DNA of 64,000 bases, taken from Isoetes taiwanensis (Eukaryota > Streptophyta > Lycopodiopsida > Isoetales > Isoetaceae). The stretch is from positions 1-64,000 of the forward strand of contig JAJEKV010000776.1 of assembly GCA_021234155.1 (NCBI GenBank), given 5' to 3'. The notes under the pieces are model-generated. The model was given only the letters and a program-made list of their open reading frames with translations, was not told the DNA's origin and ran no database searches. Both the position numbers and the translations under genes were made by a program. This document shows positions 47,001-56,270 of the stretch, in pieces. Numbering within the stretch: position 1 is the stretch's first letter; each line of letters starts with the position of its first letter.

Positions 47001-47497
47001 CATTCAAGGGATGAGAATAGAAAAGCCTTTAAAGGTCAAGATTATGGCTCCTTTGCTTTAGTTTGTTGAGGACCCTTTGATTCGATCTATTGCATCGCCG
47101 CAAATCATCTTTCTTTTTGTTTGTATTATTATTTTTTTTGTCCGCCAAAAATATTTGTATGTTGTTGTTGCTTTGTTTATGGAACGCTGCCGAAATCATT
47201 TAGCCTTTACATGTCCCTTTGCCCTTATTAATAAAGCTTCCACCTTCACATCTTTGTCTTTTGACTCCGCCTTCCTAATGCTTGGTGAAAAATGGATAGC
47301 GTTAAATGCTTATTTGGAGGATCCTAATTGCGATATTATTGCGGATTTATCTAATTCATCCGATATTTACGGGGGCTCCAAAAACTCATCGGTAATACAT
47401 TACTAATATATTGTTTGTGAACAATCACAAATCACATGGAATGACACAAAAGGTGAACAAACACAATGTAAACCCACCTTTTGTAGCAATTTACTAG
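44021..47497 (+). mobile_element. Helitron P2b, purine tract plus complex interior
   Basis: The 5' region (44,036-44,160) aligns with that of P2a (GTGTGTCTTCMATGGAG, GAGGATTTGATYGACC, GGTGRAGATGA), and a purine tract follows. After about 45,400 the sequence becomes complex and AT-rich. The 3' end is CTAG at 47,494-47,497 preceded by CCCACCTTTTGTAGC, perhaps a damaged hairpin. No RepHel and no recognisable gene; a 109-codon frame at 47,077-47,406 has a hydrophobic start but no known motif. Confidence 0.5.
44190..45400 (+). repeat. Polypurine tract of P2b
   Basis: A/G-rich, less pure than in P2a and grading into complex sequence after 44,800. It contains an A-run of about 24 near 44,780. Frames of 205 and 220 codons on the minus strand are low complexity. 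Confidence 0.88.
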
Positions 47498-49456
47498 TCT
47501 TATATTATAATGTTCGGTAATGGCAATCCCCTAACTTTACGGGCGAGGATTTGATTGACCAATAAAATTTGATGGAGATGATGTGTCGTGTGTTCAACTA
47601 ATATTCATCTTGACTATGGCTTCAATATGAAAGGGGAAAAGGAAAAGGCAAAAGCAAAAGGAAAAGGGAAACAAAGATCTTTTTTGGAAAATAGCATTCG
47701 CAAAAGGGAGGGGCAAAGGAAAAGGATAAAATGATTGCTTATTGGCTAAGGGAAAAGGATAAAGCTTTGAAATGGATTGCCAAGGCCGTGGATCTTCAAA
47801 AGCAACCTTTTGGAAATGCAAGCATTCAAATAATGAAAGTGTTTTTTCTCATGTTGTATTCTAGGCAAAGAGAAACCAAAGTTTAGGAAAGTAGGAAAAG
47901 GGAAAGGGGAAAAGGACATGTTGAGGGTTTAAAAAGAATAGAAAGGGAAAAAACAAGAAGTGCTCTGAAACCTTATTTTTGGGGAAGGGAAAAGTACTCA
48001 AAAAATGATTATTTGTTCATGAGGGAAAGGGGAAAGAACTTTTTTTTTGTGAAAAACTTGAAAGGAGGTTCTTTGCCAAAATTGATTTTGGCATATTTGA
48101 AAAAGGAAAAGGAAAAGGCAGGATTCCGATCTCGATCAAAAGGGGGAAATTTGGGGAAGGGAAATGGTGAGGCACTAAGTTCACATGAAAGGGGAAGGGA
48201 AAAGGAAAATCCATGAAAGGGAAAAGGATCTCCCTTAAGTCTTATTTGGGGAAAATTCCGGCGATTGAAAGAAAAAATTTAAAAGGAAAGGATACAATAG
48301 GAAAAGGATTTAAATTAAATTATTAAAAAAGGAAACATAAGGAGTTCAAAAGAAAATGGAAAGATAAAAGATAAAATAGTGAAAAAGGAATAGAATATAA
48401 TTTTTGAAATAGGGGGCAAGGGCATATGGAAAAAATGCAAAGTTGCTTTTGCATCATCGTGAGTTGCTTTCATTATAGTACTCATTATAGGAGAAAAAGA
48501 TAAGGAGAATATGAGGGAAAAAGGTTTTAAAGTTAGGGAAAAAAAATGCTTTGAAAAAAGAGGGCAAAGAAACACTCCAAAAATAATTTGGGAAATGGTT
48601 CAAAATAATGTAAATTGTACAAAATTCTACGTGAAAAAAATTTTTTATGTGCATGAAGTCAAGTAGAAAACTGCGGACTTTATTCAGACTTATGCTTGAT
48701 TGCCAAAGGGCAGCTTGGATAAAAAAATAAAGGGAAATGATTGTTTAGATCAAATATATCTTGGATACCTACTCATTCAAACGAATATCAAAACCGGAAG
48801 GGACAAAAATCTTTTCTTGCCCAGAGGTGTTTAATTTAGAAGGAAGAAAGGGAAAAAAGACTATGTCTCTAAAGAAAAAGAAAGAAAACTTAGGCAAGAA
48901 CATAAATGGTTAGGTAATATTAAATGGAAAAGAATTGTTAAATGAGCTTTACAAATAAAAAGGTTGTTGAAAATGGAATGGAAATTGGCATATGTATAAG
49001 CAAAGCAGGGAAAGAGGAAAAATGTAAATGAAGGGGATGAGAATAGAAGGGAAAAAAAACATCTAATCAAAAGAGATTGTGGGACCCTTTGATGTCCTTT
49101 GAAGAAAGGAAAAGTGTGGAAAAAGGAAAGGGGAGGTGAGGAAAATTTTGATATATGGGTTTAAAGAGATGGGGAAAGCTTTGGTCAAAGATTAATTGCT
49201 TCCAAAGGAACAAAAGAGCACATGAAAAGGAAGGAAAAGCAAAAGGGCTTGAAAAAATGCATGATCTCGGGGAAGAATGCTTAAAAGGAGGAGGAAGAGG
49301 AAGGGGAAAAGGAAAGGAAAAGGAGTAGTGGAAAAATGGGAATTTACGGGATTATAAAATGTAGGGAAAATTAAGAAATTGAAGAAAAAAAAAAATCAAA
49401 TGGAATGAGGCAAAGGTGAACAAACGGGGGTTAGAAAAAAAAAGGGAGAATAAAAG
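47498..49456 (+). mobile_element. Helitron P3 or chimeric copy of P2b
   Basis: Starts with TCTTATATTATAATGTTCGG right after CTAG, with the usual GAGGATTTGATTGACC region. The interior follows P2b (45,400-47,470) in order, but purine-tract words and words from the tRNA array are mixed in (spacer text near 48,745-48,830; GGTTAGGTAATATTAAA near 48,910; CTAATCAAAAGAGATTGTGG near 49,060). This mosaic is hard to explain by transposition and may be a consensus artefact. Confidence 0.4.
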
Positions 49457-49550
49457 TCTTAATTATAAGGTTCTAATGGATGGTGTGGCAAAGGACGGTA
49501 CCATGTAATTGATATATATTTTTTTGGAGAAGAGGTGGTGTCTTTTGTAG

Positions 49551-49604
49551 CTCAGTTTGTTATGGCTTCAATTTAAATGGGAGGTCTTGAGTTTTTTGAA
49601 AGCA
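49551..49604 (+). pseudogene. tRNA-Thr(AGU) remnant
   Basis: TCTTTTGTAGCTCAGTTTGT start and GGGAGGTCTTGAG...GAAAGCA end are kept; the anticodon arm is lost. It is the first recognisable tRNA piece of the array. Confidence 0.5.
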
Positions 49605-50044
49605 AAGTGATAATGGGGAAAAGGGAGTTTCAAGGAAAAGCATCAAATCTTTTTTATTGAAAGGGCTAGGGAAGAAGTGACTTGGGCTTGGTTGTTTTAC
49701 CCAATAATGCTTCTCTTGATATTTTTTTGGCAACATGCATTACGATATGTTCTTCACTATTAAATTTTTTTTCATTTAAGTGGCAAATTGGATGACCTCA
49801 TCTACATTGCTAGGCAAAAGAGGAAAAACGTGAGAATGATTGTTTAGATTCAATTATCTTGGATAAAACTCATTTACGTCATCTACCGTGAATCTTTTTC
49901 TTGCCCATAAGGCGTGGCTTTGACTACTAGTAGTAACTTTTGGCTTATATCTCAATTGGTTAGGTAATATTAAAAGGAAATCGTACTCATATGGAAAAGG
50001 GTTCTGTGATTATATTGTTGATTATCAAATCCAAAATTGGAAAA

Positions 50045-50118
50045 GCTCTCGTGGCCTAATGGATAAGGCATTTGACTTCTAATCAAAGAGATTGTGGGTT
50101 TGAGTCCCAGGAAGAGTG
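50045..50118 (+). tRNA. tRNA-Arg(UCU), imperfect
   Basis: Anticodon arm TTTGA-CTTCTAA-TCAA is present; one extra A follows it, and the 3' acceptor strand is altered (CCCAGGAAGAGTG). Confidence 0.55.
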
Positions 50119-50170
50119 TGCAAAAGTGGAGGTGAAAGTGATATATGTTATTATAATGCGAGGTGTTAAA

Positions 50171-50247
50171 GCTTTGGTAGCTCGGTTATAGAGCACCCGT
50201 TTAGTAAAAGGGAGGTCTCGAGGGGAAAAGGACTCTCGATGAAAGCA
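50171..50247 (+). pseudogene. tRNA-Thr(AGU) with purine insertions
   Basis: The anticodon arm keeps CCCGTTTAGTAA, but AAGGGG-type insertions disrupt the T arm. It lies in the zone with blended sequence. Confidence 0.5.
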
Positions 50248-50319
50248 TATTTTGAAAAGGAAAACTCCTATGGATAGGTCTTGTGATTATAATGTTGATT
50301 ATGAGGAAAAAGTTAGAAG

Positions 50320-50392
50320 GTTCTTGTGGCCTAATGGATAAGGCATTTGACTTCTAATCAAGAGATTGTGGGTTCGAGTCCCATCGAGAGTG
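50320..50392 (+). tRNA. tRNA-Arg(UCU)
   Basis: 73 nt; D arm GCC/GGC, anticodon loop CTTCTAA, T loop TTCGAGT; the acceptor pairs with three G-U wobbles (GTTCTTG with CGAGAGT). Confidence 0.85.
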
Positions 50393-50449
50393 TGCAAAAA
50401 GAAAGTGGAGGTGTAATTGATATATATTTTTTTAAAAAAAGGTGTTGAA

Positions 50450-50522
50450 GCTTTTGTAGCTCGGTTGGTTAGAGCACGTTTAGGAAAGCGGGAGGTCTTG
50501 AGTTTGACTCTCAATGAAAGCA
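50450..50522 (+). pseudogene. tRNA-Thr(AGU), anticodon arm damaged
   Basis: Acceptor and T arm are kept; the anticodon arm reads CACGTTTAGGAAAGCGGG, so stem pairing and the anticodon are lost. Confidence 0.5.
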
Positions 50523-50962
50523 AAGTGATAATGGCACGCAAGGAGTTTCATTTCTAAAAAAAATCAAATCTCTTTATTGATATGCTAGGAAGAAGTGACT
50601 TGTACTTGGTTGTTTTTGACAATAATGCTTCTCTTGATATTTTTTGGCAACATGCATTACGATATGTTCTTCACTATTAAGTTTTTTTTTTTTAAGTGGC
50701 AATTATTTCATTGACCTCATCTACATATTGCTATGGCAAAGAGACCGACGTGAGAATGATTGTTTAGATTCAATTATCTTGGATATCTACTCATTTACGT
50801 CAAGGGAAGTGAATCTTTTCTTGCCCATAAGGCGTGGCTTTGACTACTAGTAGTAACTTTTGGCTTATATCTCAATTGGTTAGGTAATATTAAAAGGAAG
50901 ATGCGTACTCATATGGCTTGGTTCTGTGATTATATTGTTGATTATCAAATCAAAATTGCAAG

Positions 50963-51034
50963 GCTCTCGTGGCCTAATGGATAAGGCATTTGACTTCTAA
51001 TCAAGAGATTGTGGGTTCGAGTCCCCATCGAGTG
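50963..51034 (+). tRNA. tRNA-Arg(UCU), short 3' acceptor
   Basis: The body is normal, but the 3' acceptor strand reads CGAGTG and lacks AG; one extra C lies in the T arm. Confidence 0.6.
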
Positions 51035-51091
51035 TGCAAAAGAAAGTGGAGGTGAAAGTGATATATGTTATTATAATCTGAGGTGTTGAAA

Positions 51092-51166
51092 GTTTTGTGG
51101 TAGCTCAGTTGTGTAGAAAATGGATTTAGTAAGCGGGAGGTCTCGAAGTTCGACTCTCGAAAAGCA
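51092..51166 (+). pseudogene. tRNA-Thr(AGU), damaged
   Basis: The GAGCACCCG segment is replaced by GAAAATGGA; the anticodon stem is lost. Confidence 0.5.
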
Positions 51167-51242
51167 TATTTAAAGCGAAGCCGGCGTACTCCTATGGATA
51201 GGTCTTGTGATTATAATGTTGATTATGAAATCAAAGTTGGAA

Positions 51243-51312
51243 GGGAAAGTGGCCTAATGGATAAGGCATTTGACTTCTAATCAAGAGATTGTGGGTTCGA
51301 GTCCCATCGAGT
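51243..51312 (+). tRNA. tRNA-Arg(UCU), acceptor not paired
   Basis: The body is intact, but the 5' acceptor strand is GGGAAAG and the 3' strand CGAGTG, so the acceptor stem cannot form as read. Confidence 0.45.
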
Positions 51313-51370
51313 GTGCAAAAAAAAGTGGAGGTGTAATTGATATATATTTTTTTAAGAAGGAGGTGTTGAA

Positions 51371-51447
51371 GCTTTTGTAGCTCGGTTGGTTTAGAGCACC
51401 CGTTTAGTAAAGCGGGGAGGTCTTGAGTTCGACTCTCAAGGAAAGCA
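51371..51447 (+). tRNA. tRNA-Thr(AGU), three one-base insertions
   Basis: Otherwise the standard form; extra T in the D loop, extra A and G in the anticodon stem. The insertions sit in homopolymers. Confidence 0.55.
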
Positions 51448-51866
51448 AAAGTGATAATGGCCTGCAAAGGAGTTTCATTTCTAAACGCATCAAATCTCTT
51501 TATTGATATGCTAGGAAGAAGTGACTTGTACTTGGTTGTTTTACCCAATAATGCTTCTCTTGATATTTTTGGCAACATGCATTACGATATGTTCTTCACT
51601 ATTATTTTTTTTCATTTAAGTGGCAATTGTTTCGTGACCTCATCTACATATTGCTATGGCAAGAGACCGGCGTGAGAATGATTGTTTAGATTCAATTACC
51701 TTGGATATCTACTCATTTACGTCATCTACCGTGAATCTTTTCTTGCCCATCCATAAGACGTGGCTTTGACTACTAGTAGTAACTTTTGGCTTATATCTCA
51801 ATTGATGCGTACTCATATGGCTTGGTTCTGTGATTATATTGTTGATTATCAAATCAAAATTGCAAG

Positions 51867-51939
51867 GCTCTCGTGGCCTAATGGATAAGGCATTTGACTT
51901 CTAATCAAGAGATTGTGGGTTCGAGTCCCATCGAGAGTG
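51867..51939 (+). tRNA. tRNA-Arg(UCU), clean
   Basis: 73 nt, acceptor GCTCTCG with CGAGAGT, D arm GCC/GGC, anticodon stem TTTGA/TCAAG with loop CTTCTAA, variable loop AGATT, T arm GTGGG/CCCAT, discriminator G. CAA motifs at about -4 and -20 (ATCAAAATTGCAAG) fit plant Pol III start regions. Confidence 0.93.
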
Positions 51940-51994
51940 TGCAAAAAAAGTGGAGGTGAAAGTGATATATGTTGTTATAATCTGAGGTGTTGAA

Positions 51995-52068
51995 GCTTTG
52001 GTAGCTCAGTTGTGTAGAGCACCCGTTTAGTAAGCGGGAGGTCTCGAGTTCGACTCTCAGCGAAAGCA
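51995..52068 (+). tRNA. tRNA-Thr(AGU), form A
   Basis: 74 nt; anticodon stem CCCGT/GCGGG with loop TTAGTAA. The acceptor GCTTTGG against CGAAAGC has one G-G clash, and the T stem TCGAG/CTCAG one mismatch, so folding is weaker than form B. GATATATG about 30 nt upstream is TATA-like. Confidence 0.8.
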
Positions 52069-52143
52069 TATTTAAACGAAGCCGCGTACTCCTATGGATA
52101 GGTCTTGTGATTATAATGTTGATTATGAAATCAAAGTTGGAAG

Positions 52144-52216
52144 GCTCTCGTGGCCTAATGGATAAGGCATTTGACTTCTAATCAAGAGATTGTGGGTTCG
52201 AGTCCCATCGAGAGTG
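52144..52216 (+). tRNA. tRNA-Arg(UCU), clean
   Basis: Same 73-nt sequence as the gene at 51,867. The 5' leader (ATTATAATGTTGATTATGAAATC) is a diverged copy of the leader of the first Arg gene. Confidence 0.93.
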
Positions 52217-52248
52217 TGCAAAAAGAAAGTGGAGGTGTAATTGATATA

Positions 52249-52256
52249 TTTTTTTT
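52249..52256 (+). terminator. Pol III T8 terminator after Arg-Thr-Arg
   Basis: First run of four or more T after the start of the first Arg gene of the unit (51,867); it also overlaps the GATATATTTTTTTT TATA-like box about 17-30 nt before Thr form B. Confidence 0.6.
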
Positions 52257-52272
52257 AAACAGAGGTGTTGAA

Positions 52273-52346
52273 GCTTTTGTAGCTCAGTTGGTTAGAGCAC
52301 CCGTTTAGTAAGCGGGAGGTCTTGAGTTCGACTCTCAATGAAAGCA
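52273..52346 (+). tRNA. tRNA-Thr(AGU), form B, clean
   Basis: 74 nt; acceptor GCTTTTG with TGAAAGC (two G-U pairs), D arm GCTC/GAGC, loop TTAGTAA, T arm TTGAG/CTCAA with TTCGACT. Very close to the common plant nuclear tRNA-Thr(AGU). Confidence 0.93.
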
Positions 52347-52781
52347 AAGTGATAATGGCCTGCAAGGAGTTTCATTTCTAAATGCATCAAATCTCTTTAT
52401 TGATATGCTAGGAAGAAGTGACTTGTACTTGGTTGTTTTACCCAATAATGCTTCTCTTGATATTTGGCAACATGCATTACGATGTGTTCTTCACTATTAA
52501 TTTTTTTTTACTTTAAGTGGCAATTGACTCGTGACCTCATCTACATATTGCTATGGCAAGAGACCGACGTGAGAATGATTGTTTAGATTCAATTATCTTG
52601 GATATCTACTCATTTACGTCATCTACCGTGAATCTTTTCTTGCCCATAAGACGTGGCTTTGACTACTAGTAGTAACTTTTGGCTTATATCTCAATTGGTT
52701 AGGTAATATTAAAAGGAAGATGCGTACTCATATGGCTTGGTTCTGTGATTATATTGTTGATTATCAAATCAAAATTGCAAG

Positions 52782-52851
52782 GCTCTCGTGGCCTAATGGA
52801 TAAGGCATTTGACTTCTAATCAAGAGATTGTGGGTTGAGTCCCATCGAGTG
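52782..52851 (+). tRNA. tRNA-Arg(UCU), small deletions
   Basis: T loop lacks one C; 3' acceptor strand lacks AG. Confidence 0.6.
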
Positions 52852-52906
52852 TGCAAAAAAAAGTGGAGGTGAAAGTGATATATGTTGTTATAATCGAGGT
52901 GTTAAA

Positions 52907-52976
52907 GCTTTGGTAGCTCGGTTGTGTAGAGCACCCGTTTAGTAAGCGGGAGGTCTCGAGTTCGACTCGGTAAGCA
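52907..52976 (+). tRNA. tRNA-Thr(AGU), form A, damaged 3' end
   Basis: The anticodon arm is intact; the T arm and acceptor end (GACTCGGTAAGCA) are shortened. Confidence 0.5.
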
Positions 52977-53049
52977 TATTTAAATGGCAGCGTACTCCTA
53001 TGGATAGGTCTTGTGATTATAATGTTGATTATGAAATCAAAGTTGGAAG

Positions 53050-53124
53050 GTTCTGATTGGCCTAATGGATAAGGCATTTGACTTCTAATCAAGAGATTGT
53101 GGGTTCGGAGTCCCATCGAGAGTG
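53050..53124 (+). tRNA. tRNA-Arg(UCU), small insertions
   Basis: GTTCTGATTGGCC alters the acceptor 5' strand; one extra G in the T loop. Confidence 0.55.
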
Positions 53125-53181
53125 TGCAAAAAAAGTGGAGGTGTAATTGATATATATTTTTTTTTAAATAGAGGTGTTGAA

Positions 53182-53258
53182 GCTTTTGTAGCGGGGTTGG
53201 TTAGAGCACCCGATTTAGTAAAGCGGGAGGTCTTGAGGTTCGACTCTCAATGAAAGCA
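53182..53258 (+). tRNA. tRNA-Thr(AGU), form B, small indels
   Basis: D arm reads GCGGGGTTGG, and extra A/G bases disturb the anticodon and T arms. Confidence 0.5.
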
Positions 53259-53700
53259 AAGTGATAATGGCACGCAAGGGAGTTTCATTTCTAAATGCAT
53301 CAAATCTCTTTATTGATATGCTAGGAAGAAGTGACTTGTACTTGGTTGTTTTTACCCAATAATGCTTCTCTTGATATATTTTTGGCAACATGCATTACGA
53401 TATGTTCTTCACTATTAATTTTTTTTCATTTAAGTGGCAATTGATTTCGTGACCTCATCTACATATTGCTATGGCAAGAGACCGGCGTGAGAATGATTGT
53501 TTAGATTCAATTATCTTGGATATCTACTCATTTCGTCATAACTGAAGTGAATCTTTTCTTGCCCATAAAGGCGTGGCTTTGACTACTAGTAGTAACTTTT
53601 GGCTTATATCTCAATTGGTTAGGTAATATTAAAAGGAAGATCTTTACTCATATGGCTTGGTTTGTGATTATATTGTTGATTATCAAATCAAAATTGCAAG

Positions 53701-53771
53701 GCTCGTGGCCTAATGGATGAGGCATTTGACTTCTAATCAAGAGATTGTGGGTTCGAGTCCCATCGAGAGTG
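53701..53771 (+). tRNA. tRNA-Arg(UCU), acceptor short by two
   Basis: 5' acceptor strand GCTCG lacks TC; GGATGAGGC D arm has one change. Confidence 0.6.
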
Positions 53772-53826
53772 TGCAAAAGAAAGTGGAGGTGAAATTGATA
53801 TATGTTATTTATAATGGTAGTGTTAA

Positions 53827-53907
53827 ACTTTGGTAGCTTCAGTTACATTGTAGAGCACCCGTTTAGTATAGCTCGGGAGGTCTTGAGTTCGACTCTTTGT
53901 GAATGCA
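53827..53907 (+). pseudogene. tRNA-Thr(AGU), form A, damaged
   Basis: Extra bases in the D loop (TTCAGTTACATTG) and anticodon arm (TAGTATAGCTCGGG); changed acceptor end. Confidence 0.5.
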
Positions 53908-53982
53908 TATTTTGCCGAAATGGCGTACTCCTATGGATAGGTCTTGTGATTATAATGTTGATTATGAAATCAAAGTTAGAAG

Positions 53983-54054
53983 GTTCATTGGCCTAATGGA
54001 TAAGGCATTTGACTTCTAATCAAGAGATTGTGGGTTCGAGTCCCATCGAGAGTG
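53983..54054 (+). tRNA. tRNA-Arg(UCU), acceptor changed
   Basis: The body is clean; the 5' acceptor strand is GTTCAT. Confidence 0.6.
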
Positions 54055-54111
54055 TGCAAAAAAGAAAGTGGAGGTGTAATTGATATATTTTTTTTAAATA
54101 GAGGTGTTGAA

Positions 54112-54188
54112 GCTTTTGTAGCTCAGGTTGGATTTAGAGCACCCAATTTAGTAGCGGGAGGTCTTGAGTTCGACTCTCAATGAAAGCA
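54112..54188 (+). tRNA. tRNA-Thr(AGU), form B, imperfect
   Basis: Extra bases in the D loop; anticodon stem CCCAATTTAGTAGCGGG is disturbed. Confidence 0.45.
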
Positions 54189-54631
54189 AAGTGATAATGG
54201 CCTGCAAGGAGTTTCATTTCTAAGCATCAAATCTCTTTATTGATATGCTAGGAAGAAGTGACTTGTACTTGGTTGTTTTACCCAATAATGCTTCTCTTGA
54301 TATTTTTTGGCAACATGCATTACGATATGTTCTTCACTATTAACTTTTTTTTTTTTTCATTTAAGTGGCAATTATTTCGTGACCTCATCTACATATTGCT
54401 ATGGCAAAGAGACCGACGTGAGAATGATTGTTTAGATTCAATTATCTTGGATATCTACTCATTTCACGTCATCTACCATGAATCTTTTCTTGCCCATAAG
54501 GCGTGGCTTTGACTACTAGTAGTAACTTTTGGCTTATATCTCAATTGGTTAGGTAATATTAAAAGGAAGATTTACTCATATAAAGCTTGGTTATGTGATT
54601 ATATTGTTGATTATCAAATCAAAATTGCAAG

Positions 54632-54705
54632 GCTCTCGTGGCCTAATGGATAAGGCATTTGACTTCTAATCAAGAGATTGTGGGTTCGAGTCCCATTTTT
54701 CAGTG
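54632..54705 (+). tRNA. tRNA-Arg(UCU), 3' acceptor damaged
   Basis: Normal to the T arm; the 3' strand reads TTTTCAGTG. Confidence 0.5.
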
Positions 54706-54758
54706 TGCAAAAGAAAGTGGATTTGAAAGTGATATATACTTATTAAAATGTGTTGAAA

Positions 54759-55190
54759 GCTTTGGGCTTGGGTAGAAACACCTGTTTTTTTGGGAGGTCT
54801 CGAGTTGGACATCAAAATTTCCCGGCAAAAAGCATATTTAATGTTATTATCCAATCAAAAGGGATATTTTCCCTAATGGATAGCTCTTTGATTCTAATGT
54901 TGATTGTGAAAGCAAAGTTGGAAGGTTCACTCGTGGCCTTAATGGATAAGGCTCCTCCTCAATTTGAACTTCTAATCAAGAGCCATTGTGGGTTCGAGTC
55001 CCACAAAATATGGCCATGTTCATTTCAAAATCAAAGTGGAGGGGTGTAATTTTGATATAATTTTTTTTTTTAAAGGTTCATGTGTTGAAGCTTTTGTACT
55101 CTAAATTTGGTTTATTGGAAAATCTACATATTGCTTTTAGTACCCGCGGGGATCTTGAGCCATTTTATCTAACATTTCAATGAAAATCAA
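54759..55190 (+). pseudogene. Remnants of Thr(A), Arg and Thr(B) in a degraded unit
   Basis: Pieces in the usual order: Thr at 54,759-54,834 (GGGAGGTCTCGAGTT), Arg at 54,924-55,010 (TCGTGGCC...CTTCTAATCAAGAG...GTGGGTTCGAGTCCCA) and Thr at about 55,090-55,190. All are broken by inserted TTT, CAT and AAAT words. Confidence 0.6.
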
Positions 55191-55687
55191 AGTGAAACTT
55201 ATCCTGCCCAAAAAGGAGGTTTCATTTTTAAAGCATCAAAATCTCTTTATTTTGAAATTCTATGGAAGAATTGACCATAAAATCAAAATTTCCTTGGTTG
55301 TTTTACTTAAATAATGCTTGGAGGAGCTTGAGATTTTTGGCAGTTTTTTCAAACGATATGTTCTTCACTATTAAGTTTTTTCAATTTAAGTGGTTCCTTC
55401 TTTTAATTTTTACTACTCGTGACCTAAATCTACATATGATCCATATGGCAAGAGCCCGGTAGTGATGAATGATTGTTTAGATTCAATTATCTAAATCTTA
55501 TCTACTCATTTGCGTCAAAAAGTCGATGTGAATCTTCATATATTTTTTAAAGGCGTGGCTTTGACTACTAGTAAGGGCCATTTTTTATATCTCAATTGGT
55601 TAGGTAAAATTAAAAGGAAGATACTAGATAACACATCATCAAATCTTTTATTGATTAAATTGTTGATTATCAAATCAAAATTGCAAA

Positions 55688-56270
55688 GGCTCATTCGTGG
55701 CCAAATGGATAAGATTCATTTTATTCTAATCAAGATATTGTGGGTTGAGTCCCATCGGATCTCTTATTTGCAAAGCACGAAGTTTTGGAGGCATTGAAAG
55801 TGATATATGTTGTTATAAATTGAGGTGTTGGAATCACGGTTTCAGCTCGGTTGTGAATAGATGACGGCAAATTTAGTATGCGGGAGGTCTCTAGGTTAGA
55901 CTCCCAGTGAAAGCATGCAAAAAGCGAACTCATGCAATATACTCCTATGGATAGGTTTCTTGTTTTTTTATAATGTTGATTATGAAATCAAAAAGTTGGA
56001 AGGTTCTATGAATGGCCTAATGGATAAGGCATTTGACTTCTAATCAAAGAGATTGTGGGTTGAGTCCCATCGACAAAGTGTGTGCAGGGCAAAAGTATAA
56101 AGGTGTTGATATGTGTTAATTGCTACCCGTATATATATTTTTTTTTAAAGCATGGAGGTGTTTGAACTCTTTTTGTAGCTCTTTGTAGGCCATTTGTCAA
56201 AAGCAAATAAGCATGTTTTAGTAGCAGCGGGATCTTTTTGAGTTTCTTTTGGGCAAATGTTGCAAAAGTG
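55688..56270 (+). pseudogene. Remnants of all four tRNA genes in a degraded unit
   Basis: Arg at 55,688-55,765, Thr(A) at 55,833-55,916, Arg at 56,003-56,080 (body nearly intact), Thr(B) at about 56,168-56,268. Order and spacing are kept, but the unit is stretched to about 1,120 bp by scattered insertions. Confidence 0.6.
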
